64,000 bases of DNA from Cristatella mucedo (lineage: Eukaryota > Bryozoa > Phylactolaemata > Cristatellidae): the NCBI GenBank assembly GCA_009760855.2, contig WPIO01000009.1:5104501-5168500 (forward strand), in the 5' to 3' direction. This document shows, one piece after another, positions 48,001-58,915 of the stretch. The position numbers and the translations under genes were made by a program. Position 1 is the stretch's first letter; each line of letters opens with the position of its first letter. A model generated the notes under the pieces. It made no database searches. It was not told where the DNA came from and saw nothing but the letters and a program-made list of their open reading frames with translations.

Positions 48001-51000
48001 ATCTTCAGAAAGGTGTGAAACTGGTTATCTACCAAGCGTCACTATGGCAGGGGTTGGCCTCAAAAGGTCATGGCGACATCCCGATACCTTAGCTCATCAC
48101 GCAAATAGTCACGTGACCACAACTGCCCATCTGCTTACGTGGAAACAGTTGACTCGGTTGCGCGCAACCAGATCGCTAGTTAGATCTTTAGTAAGCCAAT
48201 GAGGTAGATGGTCCCTAATCTTAGGCAGAGATCGAACGTGTCGGTTAACTGTGAAAGCAGCCTTCTTTTAATGACGGTTTCAAACTTTGAGCAGTTATCA
48301 AAGAGTACATTGTGGAGTTACAGACACATTGCATACATTGCACTTGGTGACGATCGCATTACAGTATGACCAATTCAGAGTATCAAGTTTCCTAGTTCAG
48401 CCACACCATTTGGGTACCCTAAGAATAGTAGCTCGGTTTAATTAGCTGGCACCTCTGCCATCTTAAATCTCTCATTGAGCAAGGACCTAAACTATTTTAG
48501 CACAGTAACTGTTATGCTTAGTCGAGATGAAAAGCGGAAGGACTTGGTGATCGATGGTATGAAGCAGCACTTGCCGAGTTATATATGGCTACTTGGAGCA
48601 ATTTAACGCATAGCTGGAGCACGCCGAGTGCTTGAAACAATGCACGAAATACTAGAAATCTGTTCCTTACACCCTTTCTAAAATCATCTAGGCGTCTCTT
48701 AGGAGATACCCAATTCACAAACCTTGGAGGTAACAATAATCAGGAATACTTTTTAAAGGTAACAGTGAAACCATAATAAGCATGAAGACAAATATAATAT
48801 AAATGAATGTGTGATTTTCTGCCTCACTAGTAACCGACTTCATTATTGCTCACACTTTCCACGTGCAAATTAAGCTATGCCCATCTCAATTATAAGCCTA
48901 GTATAAGACGTCGAAAACACAAGCAGCACAACGGGTGCAGACGGTGCAACGCTTAGCCGCCTTTCTTCCAACAAGACAGCTGCGTCAATGTATAGGTGAG
49001 AGCTTCGACGAATCGCAGCAGACCTGTGCCCACCCCAACCCACCAACGAGCACTATGCATCAACACATGACATCGACACTTCCTAACCATCGAGGTGAGC
49101 TAGATCACCAAATCAGCTTCGATCTGAGGTCAATGCCACGCACTGGGCAACCCCCCCCCACTCCTCGTCTCGAGCGACTCATGCATGGCAGTAGAGAAGC
49201 AAAGATCGAACCCTTCTATCAGTAAGTCATCACATCAGCTCTTGGGCAAAAAGACATCTGAAACTCGAGTGCATCTACTAGAATCAATAGCTGACGAAGT
49301 GAAGGTGAACTCTGCCTAACTTGGGTCGTCTGCATTAGGACATTGAGATGGCAAACCGGCTCTCAAACTATAAACAGTATATGCCTTGGGGTATGATAGG
49401 GGTGCCAATGCAAAGCAGATACCCATTGGAAGTTGGGCTGACGATTTGTGCTGCAGCAATTGTTCATAAGCATGGGAGTCTCAAGCCACCATATTACCAC
49501 AAACTTGGCTGCAACACAATCACTGCACCAAAGAACCTCAAACCAGTAACCCCCGTAGGCTGGGATACCACAGAGTACAAACCATAAAAGCAGGGTAGGT
49601 GCTTTGCTGGCCTAACACAATCAGCAGACCTCATCCAAATCTCAACAGCCCCAAGGCACCTGGAAAGTCTTCTTTTGCTAATGCTGCAACTAGACAGACA
49701 CTGCAAACCCGGCGAGCCAGGTGCAAAAGACGACGCCCACGTGAAAATTTGGCTTCGGCAGCAGCCGTCTATGTGGTAGAGGCAAACCACGTGGCAGCAG
49801 AATGGTCACGTGCTGTCGGCACCGAGGAGTGCCTTGTTCTCTACAAGCAAGCATCCTATACCTACCGAGATCCTCTTTGCTCACGGGGAACTCAGTGAGA
49901 TCGTTGACGACGTAATCGTATTCGAAGCCCTCGGCAACTCTCTTTTTCAGAATGTTGACACAGTCATCGAAGATTATCTATGACAATAGCGAGAGGCCAG
50001 TGGGCAATGGTCAAACTACGATTAAGGGGGCGAGCACACATGACAAAACGCCCCGTTAGAAGGCATGCAAGGATAAGGCTGCAGGCGACAGTGAAGGGGG
50101 GAGGCCATTGGTATGAATGTAGGGTCCGGAGGCACTCACCCTGTGCCTCTCTCCCTCGTACTTGTCCAGCGCATCGCCGCATACTCTCCTCATGTGCGTG
50201 CGACAGGCGCGCACCACGGCTTCGTCAATCTCCACCATGGTGGCCATTTTCACGCCCTTTTGAATCAAGTTGTACAGAAGGCCGCCATCGCCTCCACCGA
50301 GGATGAGCACCTCCTTGCTGCTGTAGTCCTCCCTCGGCTCGGAATCGATGCCCAGAAGACAGTCGATGTAGGTCGCCTTGTCACTCTCACCATACACTAG
50401 ACAAGCAAGAAGATTCATCAGTGCGAGTCAGCGAGCCATCGCTTCCCAACGTAGAATGCCGCGGGGGGGGGGGGGGGGGGGTTTGAGGAAGAGAGGGGGC
50501 GGCCAACGGCACATGCCGCCCACGGCTGAGCGAGAGGGGCACTGCTCGGTGAGGCCCACTGACGCCGCGCGAATTCCGACTGCGGCTCGGCAAGAGGCGA
50601 CACATTGCCTTCGAATCGGTTCGACTGCAACAGGCATGTAGGGAGGGGGACGGCTGACTTAAAAAAAAAGCCAAATGCATCAGCTGTGGCCGTGTGACCG
50701 TTCTGGCAACGACTGAGAAGCACGGCTTCAGTGCAGCACGTGCAATATAAAATAAATAGCTATACTACTAATAATAATAATAATAGCTATATATATATAG
50801 GTGAATAGCTATTGATCAAGGCTACCCAAGTGCTGAGAACAGCAGTGCAAGTCCACCATCTTTGAGCAAACTATCATGAACTATTCTATCATGCTATCTT
50901 TCCACCAAATGTAAAGTGCCTAGAAAGAGAGCTCTCTGACCGCACTATACAATTGCATTATTACGATTATATTATTTTAGTGTTATTACTACTTCTACCT

Positions 51001-54000
51001 AGCTACCTGAATCGGTTGCAGATCAGGCATCCAGCCATAATCTAGTCATTTGGTTTTGTTATGCCATATAACTTGAAAATCCCCCAAGGGTCCTCGATTT
51101 CAGTTTCTGAGCAACTAAAGACTAAACTCATTGACGACCGAGACATCACGTCATCTCCACACAGAAAAAATCTAAAACTTCCTTATTTTTTTTACAACTT
51201 TTGCTGTTTAAATAAACTGTCTTTAGAGTGATGGTGCGTTATACTGAAGTTTTGAGTAAGCTTTTCTACGTACAGTCCCTCGTTACATTGCGTTTTTTTC
51301 TTGTGTGCTTGGCTGGCTTACCTGGGCATAATTTAGTGTATTTTATTAAACAGGGACCATAATAACCAGCGGCTCAATTGTCTTCCTGTGTGCCTTCGTA
51401 TACTTTTCTAAATATGATAGATTGCTCGCCATAAACAATTAATTATTGCTTCTCCAGCAGAGTTAATAATAATAATAATGCACATGATAAAGTGCACTCA
51501 GAGAACTCAATCTCTTTCTAGGTACTTTACATTTGCTGCAAGGGAGGCGCGATTGAATGGCGAGTAATATGCTTGATAAACAAACAAAATGAATAACATG
51601 GTTAGGGGTGACATGCACAGTGTCAGCATGCAAATGTGGTCAGTGGCAGCATGCACAGTGTCAGCACGCATGAGCACATGAAGGACGAATCACGGGGACC
51701 CACTAAATGCTGTCCTGAATAGGCGTTTTAAAGTTCTTTTTAAATGTGGTCAGGTCAGGGGATGTTCTGACGCAAGTCGGGAGGGAGTTCCAGGCTTTGG
51801 GAGCATTGGAACTAAATGCACGGTCTCCAAAGGATTTGAGGTGTGTACTCGGTATTGGTAAACTGTTGGATTCCGAAAAGTGGGTGGTACGATGCTTGCA
51901 ATGGTGGAGGAGTAGATCTGAGAGATAGGCTGAAGCCAAAGAATGAAGTAACCTAAAAGTGAAAGACAAAATTTTGAAGTCGATCCGTTGCTTGACTGGT
52001 AGTTGTAAAATACCTAGATACAGATTTGGCTCTCATAGTGGCACTGTACAAAAGACGTCTTATTAATATGCTGGTGGAGATATACATAATGCAGCTGAAT
52101 TGTCTGCAAGATTTGGCTAAAGGCATATACAGCTTGAAGTCATCACCTTCACTGTTAAGGCATGCAAATTAATTTGAACTCAGGACCCAGTGACGTGGAA
52201 GATGCTCCCCAATCACTATAAACAAATTTCCCGACTGCCCTAATGCCAGAGTACAAAAAAATCGCATGAGCTCTACTTACTGACATCCTCGTCCAGGTGT
52301 AACACATTGCCAACCAGTGGTGAGTGGAATATTTTAATATTCTGGAAAGGCGAGTCAATATCACACAGCAACCTGTCATAGTCGGTTTCGATAAGGCAGT
52401 CGCCTCCTGATGCAAAGTAGCGGAACACTTCTTGCCCTCTGTTCACAGGAACTAGCAGCCTGTGTAAATGGACAGCAGCTTGTTTAAGCGCTGCTTAACA
52501 ACCGTATGCAATCAAGAGCACGGCATTGTGCACTTCATACGACAAAGGCATACGGCAATAATTTATTCAACATCTACACGGTCGGTATTTCGACTTCCTA
52601 TTAAATGGCCTCACGATAGAGGATGTCACGATGTCAGTCGATCGACATTCATAGGCTTTGTAAAGTGTCGGAAATGCAACAGATGAGGCTGGAATAGAGG
52701 CAAACAGATTAAAGCGGATTCCGAGGAGAGTGAGGTACAACAGGAAGCATTGAAGCTCGTGTTTCTGTCAAGTAAGCCAATGCGAGACAATTAATGGACA
52801 CACAATTTGACAGAAAAGATGTCAACTCAAGTTTCGGGCTAAGGGTACTTGTATATGGCACCGAACAAACCCCCTAACCTATACCTCGCTGCTTAGGACC
52901 TTAGGCAACAAGATGCTAAAGGCCTATAACGTCTTCAACACTTTAATTCATTTTAAAATGGAGGATCACCATATGAAGCACATTGAAAGGACTGCATTGT
53001 CCTCTTTTGGGACTTGCTAGGAATAAAAAAAAGGGGGAGCCACTTCTGCTTATAAAGTATAATGTGGCTCCTTTGGACAGAGGCTAAAGTATGAGCATAC
53101 CGGAATCACGACGACTGCAGCAAAATCGAATGGGTTGGGGCACACGAAAGAGGGTAGCCTATTCAAAGGTCACAATCCTGAAAGGTTACCTTAGTCAGAC
53201 TATGATTACTACATCTTTAGCACACACAAAAGGGTTCCAATCAGCCTACACAGTTAATCCTTCACACAGCCTTCGCACCGGTGTTTGAATAAATAATATT
53301 CCAGCGGAGTGTAAGCACTGCATAAAAACAGCAAAAGCTCGGGTCAAAATTACGAGAGACCATTTCAAATCTTCCCAGTGACCTTAACTGCCGATCAGGC
53401 TAAGCTTCTCGTCATTAGTAATGCTGCTATATTGTAGAATGGCTCCCCTGTGCCTATACGTTTTCGTAAGATATGAAATATCGACCCTGCTCTTGCGCTT
53501 GAAATACTTGGGCAATGGAACCTCTTCTACACGGACCACAATCAGAGGAGTTTTGCTCATTTCAATCTTGCTCTATAACGCAGACCCGACTTTCGGTCCA
53601 CGAGCTGCTTTCCATGGCTCTCGTTGCTGCTATTTCTTAGCAGCTCATTCTGACCTCTCGCTTCAAGTTAAAACCTAACTCATTCTAGTGCTGTGCCTAC
53701 AATATATGGACGTGTCAAGAGGCACCCTACAAAGACCTGGTGGTCTATTGAATGAAATGCAGCTGAGAGATCAAGGAGACCTGGCAGAGAGGCCTGTCCT
53801 GATTGACATTGTTATACAGGTATTTCGAACCCGAAGCAGGGCAGTTTTTGAATGAAGGTTAGCTCTAAACTATTCTTGAAACCTGCTAGCAAGACCCCCG
53901 ATAAACTGATGTAATTGTTCAGCTGCTGATGTAATTGTTCAGCCACCGATCGTTTTGTGTGTACTGAATAGGAATAGGAAATAGAGACCGGAAAAAATTA

Positions 54001-57000
54001 CCCCGAGTTTCACGATCTGGGGTTGGCTTGATGGGCCTGATAACAGTTACTTCAAGAGAACCATGCATGGGCGTGTTTATTTATTTATTTTACTATGGTG
54101 GACAGCAACTTTGTGATAATGCAAAATGCTTGCAATAGCGGATGAGATACAAGTGATGTGCCTTATTCCAGTATAATACAAGCCATATATTTTTGGCTTC
54201 CTGAGTTAGGTATGGAGGTAACAGTTGAATGCTGGCAAATAAATTAGAAAAAGTCCCGAAACAGTGGTAGAAAATGCTACCATCTAAAAAGCTGGCACTG
54301 GCAAGATTCCATACATGCACATATAACAGGCTAACGCCAAAACTCCTATGGATGCAGGTCCATCCAACATTAAGTGGCTAAGCTTAAACGTCAAGCTTTT
54401 TCAAACATAAAAGACGGGGCAAGCATAGGCTGGCTTTAACTTTACATAAAGGCAGCGTATTAAGATGCAAGGCCAAGTAATAGTGGAGTCATGCGAAAGT
54501 AATCTATTACGTAAGGGAAGCAGCAAACTCACTGCCTAACGATGGAAGGGAGAGGGTGGGAGGGGGAAAGAAGACATTGCCTCGGAACCATTCACAGACT
54601 GGCAAAAGTTATGCCATTGCAGAAGATGATACTAACGACATGCAAACTACAACAGTAAAGATGACTGATGATAAAGACTAAAATCACGACTGGAAACAGC
54701 CCTGTATTTAACGTGCTTACCTTTCACATTTCGTGCACAAACTCCCCAAGCGATGCTCCAGTTTTGCACTCAAGGCACGGATGAACTGCATAAACATTAA
54801 AAGCGAGCATCAGCAAATGGCCATACAAGACAGCAAAGAAAGAGGTGCAAGCCTAGACCTACTGTACAGATGCTACAGTATTTCTGCAATAGAAATCCAC
54901 TTTCAACTAGAAGGAAGAGCATCAGTTTGCTAACTCTGGATCATAATCACAAAAAGTGGGATTGGCTACGAGAAGCAAAGCATACAAAGCTATTTGTAAA
55001 TGATAGCAGCTTAAAAGCAAAGTATTATTAGGTGAAGTTGCAAAAGCTCGTTCGATGACTAAGCAAGTACAACAGCGTTGTGGTCATAAATAAAAATAAT
55101 TCATTTGTATAGTCCCATAAGAGAACTAGATTTCTACTTAAGTGCTCCACATATACCACGGGGTTCGGGCCCAAGACTTTGGTCAAGTGCATTAACCTTG
55201 ACCTTTATTTGAGGCGAGTACACTAACCACTGGCCAAACCTGCACAGCAATCATTTAGCTGTAGGGCCACCAGTCGTTTATTTGTCTTGGATAAGAACAG
55301 TCAAAGTTAGACTGAACGAAAGTAACTCTTTGATGAGATGATTTAGAGATTTATAGACTTTAATGATCTATAGCAGTGGTTCTCAACCCGACTAATGCCT
55401 TGACCCTTTATTACAGTTTCTCATGTTGTGGCGACCCCAGCCATAAAATTATTGTTAAAAATATGGAAATGCATGTTTTGCGATGGTCTTAGGTGACCCA
55501 TGTGCAAGTGCCGTTCGACACTCAAAGGGGTCGCGACCCACATGTTGAGAACTGCTGATCTAGAGTCTGCTAAAGAACGAGTTGCCTGCATTACAACAAA
55601 ACCAAGACTGCATGCAAATCGGCTTGCTAGGCTGACTGGGTGAGCTCAAAACATTAACCAAGGCATTTCAAGGGTGGTACTTTTTGCTGCTCTACCAACG
55701 TAAACATTAACCACACCAACACATGTGGCCAAAGAAGGAGATACAACCTGATGCCTATATCTAAAACAGCTGGGTTGTAAACTTGCCAGCTGTTTTTCAC
55801 CTGCTACTTTTACAGTGGGATGAAGCAGCCTACCATTTAATCTAATGACAGCTTGATTCGGCAGTCTGGTGATACTTTGGTGACCCAACAAAAGCAAGAA
55901 CTCGGCCCGATAGACACAATTTAGACGAGAAAGATTTTTTTTTATACATTTATCGTCCTTTGATTAGCGCACTGCCAGCAGATATATCGTCTGAGCTTAC
56001 CTCTTGATTCACTGTGTTATGTCGCCCATCAGGAACAATAGAAGGCACGACATAGTTAACATCAAGGGTGGCATGGTTCGATGCTGCTGGAACTCGCAAC
56101 ACTGCAAAGCTGATAAAGTCTTGCCATTAATTAACAAACCAACAAGGCAGAAAACGTTCTGCCCGACTTTGCAAGTGCACAGCGATTAAAAACTGGAACA
56201 CTCTTAAGGTAAAATAAAAACGTTTTGATCCATGCTTCTCGGTTCCACAGGATTCTCTACCGTTGACATGCTCAGAGGCCACAATAATAATAATACACTC
56301 GATAAAGCACCCTCAGATTACTAAATCTCTTTCCATGTGCTTTAGATTTGTTGCAAAGGAAACGCGATCGAATGGTGAGGGGGAAATATCATGCTCGATA
56401 AACAAGAGGAATAACATGGTTAGTGGTGACGTGCACAGGGTCAGCATGCAAGTGTGGTTAGCGGCTGCACGCAACAGTGTCAGCATGCATAAGCATCCAC
56501 TACTCAAATAAGCCAAGATGGCCAAGCTACAACCAAAGAGTGTGGGGGTGGCTTCACGCCAGCGCACACAGCATGTTGGCATATCGAAACACTGTCAGCT
56601 GTTGCTGAGTGCAACGAATTGAGAGCCACAATGCTTGTTACTGAAGCACCCGAGAGTCAGACTTAACCGAGTACAGTGCTACAACGACACTCGAGTAATA
56701 TCCCAGTGCTGAATCCAAATACCGAGCAGGTGAGCCAAATTAAGTCAACTTTGTTCAACAGGTGTTCTGAGCTCAGTGCTGCCACTGGCAGGCACGTAAG
56801 AGGGGAAGGGGGCGGTGAGGTAGTGATTGGATTGCAGCGCCCCCATCATCGAGACCCACGAGACCAGGCAGGTGTGACCGACTGCAGAGGTAGGCGAGCC
56901 GAACTCGCAGTGACGTCACGGAGGCCTACCTTCCACTCTCGGTGCTGAACACTATCAGCTCGTCACCGGCACATCCGGTCGGCACTGCACTGCACTTCAC

Positions 57001-58915
57001 GCCCTTCGTGTTGAAGCACATGCTGCCGAGCTCAGCGAGAGCATCTCTGCACTCTGGATAACGAGAGAGAGATGTGATGTGATGGTGTGAGCGGGTGCAC
57101 TGCTGGCGGCGTTTATACAGGCTGGCTGCGTTTAAAATGCAGATACGGCAAGCCGAGCCTGGCAGGTGACAAGCATCTCGACCTCGAGCGAGCTGACATT
57201 CAACCAACGACACTGAAGCAGCTATAGCAGCACAGCAGCAAGTGTATGGGGCTGGGCTGGTAAACTGAAGGCTAAACACACAAGAAACGTAAAAAAAAGC
57301 AAGTAGGCATCCTATGCAGACGCACACACATTCGGAAGTGCACACGACCAAAAGTTAAACGTAACACCTGCAATGAACAATGATAGTAAAAACAATATCA
57401 TATTTGTACAGCACACTTATGTGAACTAAACCATTTGTTGTCGGTTCTACTAAATGTTATGTAGAGGAAGCATGTCGATTGGTTAGCGATCACATGCAAA
57501 GTAATTATGAGTCATTTGCAAAGCGCCCTAACTTAGCTTAATCTCTATCCAGGCGCATTACAACTTGTTACCCACAGAGTTAGAAACATGCTTGTTATCA
57601 AGCCTGCAAAAGCAAAACAAGTATTATACTTACGGCCATCATGCTAAAGCATACACAACACAACTCAGTCACCGGTTAGCAAAAGTTCAGCTAGTATTAT
57701 ATGCATAGGTGTGCATACTGAACACACCACAACATAAGAGGATATGTTCATTGAGGTGAAGGTAAAGCTGACCGGAGGAGATATCTGTACATGTCCTTGC
57801 ATTTGACTTCAAAGGGAAAGTCATTGAAATAATAATAATAATAACAATACGTACTGACAACAGCCGCCAGCGAATTACAGACTTTTGGTGCATATGAGCA
57901 AAAGGTGCGATCACTAAAAGATTTCAACTTGGTGGCTTGGTGTAAGGTTAGATGGCCAGATGCCTAGCCGACGGTATGCCACGGCTGAGAACAAACAAGC
58001 CAAGCTGCCAAGTTTTGAGCCGCTTTCAAAACAAAAAAAGTGACGCGGTGCCAGCATTAGCAAGCACGCAACGGCACCGAACCGTTCTCATCACATCCTC
58101 TACAGGAGCTCAGCGTTGAGGTCCGACGAATTCACATTTCCTTCGGTTCTCAAATTCGCTTCCATCGATAATCGAAACCAGGATAGCTAAGCTGCTAAGC
58201 GGGCTGTCTCCTTCCGGCTCACGACCGCAGCGAAGCCGCCGCAAGTCATCGCGGGTAGTCGTTTAATCATTAATGAACAGAATCAGTACGTAACAAAATT
58301 ATGCAACTACTAGCCGACCAGCAAGTTAACGGAACAGCGGCGGGCGTTTGGAAAGCCAAGCTCGTCACGACAGCGCTATAAGAATCAGCTGTCTGCACTT
58401 TGGTTCACGAAATGGCAGCATAACAGGTAACTGAGACCTAACTGCCGGGAGAGAGGTCGGGCAACACGGGACCAGATGTGAGGCAGCGATGTGAACTTCG
58501 GTAAGAGCAGCTTACAAAGGGAAGCGAAAATATTGGTTTTTACTGTGCGCCTGGAAACCATACGTCGACAGGCATTAGACCTCATAACTGAAACCATACT
58601 GGCTGCCAGTGCGGTTGCACTCTACGACCTACTACGCCAATCGACTCTGGGAACGCGTGAAAAAACGAAATTAAACCGTAGCTACTCACGTGATGCCGGA
58701 ACGGACAGCTTCAAAGAAAACAAAGCCGTCTGAATAAATTGGTTGTCGTCACGGTGCGTGCTAGCAAGTGAATCTCCATTTTGTCCGACATGAGCCATCG
58801 CCACACCACGAGCTACCCACGCCGCACGCTGAGCTACCTTGCCCTTCAAAGCAGCCGACGTCCTTGAGATTGCTCCGGAAGTTAGTACTACAACCACTTC
58901 TTTGCGTGAATTCAT
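45097..58915 (-). CDS. SMS: Spermine synthase, 8 exons
   Basis: Transfers an aminopropyl group from decarboxylated S-adenosylmethionine to spermidine to make spermine (family knowledge). Coding exons, in transcript order: 58915-58690, 57053-56930, 52459-52281, 50396-50140, 49977-49866, 46446-46358, 45550-45441, 45121-45097. All junctions are GT-AG and all phases agree, giving 373 residues against 366 in human. The poorly conserved N-terminal domain (about 1-120) has the length and layout of the animal enzyme, which distinguishes it from spermidine synthase. DSPFQNIKIFHS is in exon 3. The nucleotide-binding GGGDGG is 210-215, followed by MVEID. DYVVNDLT near 283-290 carries the Asp (288) equivalent to the human catalytic Asp276. 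YVPSFRE near the C-terminus is also typical. An in-frame TAA two codons before the ATG supports the start. The last exon (NWSFYFA, stop) is the least certain. The introns hold a Tc1 relic, LINE and SINE copies and a hAT element. Confidence 0.92.
46005..46080 (+). mobile_element. SINE-1-like fragment
   Basis: GTTAGGGTGCTTGCATTTCGCG and GGGTTCAATTTCCACAGCAG resemble a decayed tRNA-like head and B box. The body is lost. It is in SMS intron 6. Confidence 0.5.
47035..48050 (-). pseudogene. Tc1/mariner-type transposase relic
   Basis: Read on minus, pieces of a Tc1-type DDE transposase occur in order. An N-terminal helix-turn-helix-like piece (LSEDTRAVLISMHEDG, VRNIIRKHL) lies at about 48020-47890, followed by an in-frame stop. 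ERLLKTMALKDRFATAK at 47832-47503 runs to LVCTGKSKFNLFGCD, the usual WxxVxFSDES region. After a frameshift, VIAWGWFSTSLVGPLQRIQG and QWPANQSLDLNLIEHLCGKI follow (47549-47100), matching the WPxxSPDLNPIE region of functional enzymes. At least one stop and one frameshift make it dead. Terminal inverted repeats were not found. It lies in SMS intron 5 in the same orientation as the gene. Confidence 0.88.
48051..49865. other. SMS intron 5, remainder
   Basis: A short LINE-B-like tail (GTGGAGTTACAGACAC) near 48308-48345. Nothing else recognised. ORFs on plus at 48935-49225 and 49599-49898 have no recognisable product and run antisense to the gene. Confidence 0.5.
50463..50481. repeat. Poly-G tract (poly-C in the SMS transcript)
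   Basis: Nineteen consecutive G on plus, 67 bases upstream of the SMS exon 4 acceptor as transcribed. In the pre-mRNA it is a C tract near the acceptor. Confidence 0.95.
50880..50975 (+). mobile_element. LINE-A 3' hairpin scrap
   Basis: CAAATGTAAAGTGCCTAGAAAG, AGCTCTCTGACCGCACTATAC and a TTATTACGATTATATTA end match the LINE-A terminus. It is in SMS intron 3, antisense to the gene. Confidence 0.75.
51468..52005 (-). mobile_element. LINE-A 3' end, 5'-truncated
   Basis: On minus: the (TTA)n end, hairpin, 3' UTR and C-terminal reverse transcriptase region with [20 protein letters not shown] and FKKNFKTPIQ near 51720-51850. It is well preserved, in SMS intron 3 and in the sense orientation. Confidence 0.85.
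53690..54075 (-). mobile_element. LINE-C fragment
   Basis: On minus, a decayed reverse transcriptase piece with an [11 protein letters not shown]-like motif (53755-53790), with upstream sequence toward 54075 resembling 16740-17000. It is in SMS intron 2. Confidence 0.55.
55100..55250 (-). mobile_element. SINE-2, diverged
   Basis: On minus: a CAGGTTTGGCCAGTGGTTAG head, a GGGCCCGAACCCCGTGG B-box region and a tail ending in ACTATACAAATGAATT. It is in SMS intron 2. Confidence 0.75.
55374..55557. mobile_element. SPIN-like hAT element, non-autonomous (184 bases)
   Basis: The ends CAGTGGTTCTCAAC and (reversed) CAGCAGTTCTCAAC are 14-base terminal inverted repeats with two mismatches. They are flanked by ATCTATAG (55366-55373) and ATCTAGAG (55558-55565), an 8-base duplication with one mismatch, as hAT transposition makes. 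Internal GGGTCGCGACCC, CGATGGTCTTAGG and TTGTGGCGACCCCAGCC are, from memory, characteristic of the SPIN family of hAT elements. No ORF, as expected for the short non-autonomous form. It is in SMS intron 2. Confidence 0.82.
56281..56500 (-). mobile_element. LINE-A 3' tail
   Basis: On minus, the (TTA)n end, hairpin region and 3' UTR (GTGCACAGGGTCAGCATGCA in plus orientation), truncated before the ORF. It is in SMS intron 2. Confidence 0.82.
57400..57975 (-). mobile_element. LINE 3' tails and LINE-C fragment
   Basis: About 57400-57560 holds two diverged copies of the shared LINE/SINE hairpin tail (AAAGCGCCCTAACTTAG). About 57840-57975 encodes, on minus, a KLKSFSDRTFCSYAPKVCNS-like LINE-C segment preceded by a TTATTATTATT run. 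It is in SMS intron 1. Confidence 0.6.
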
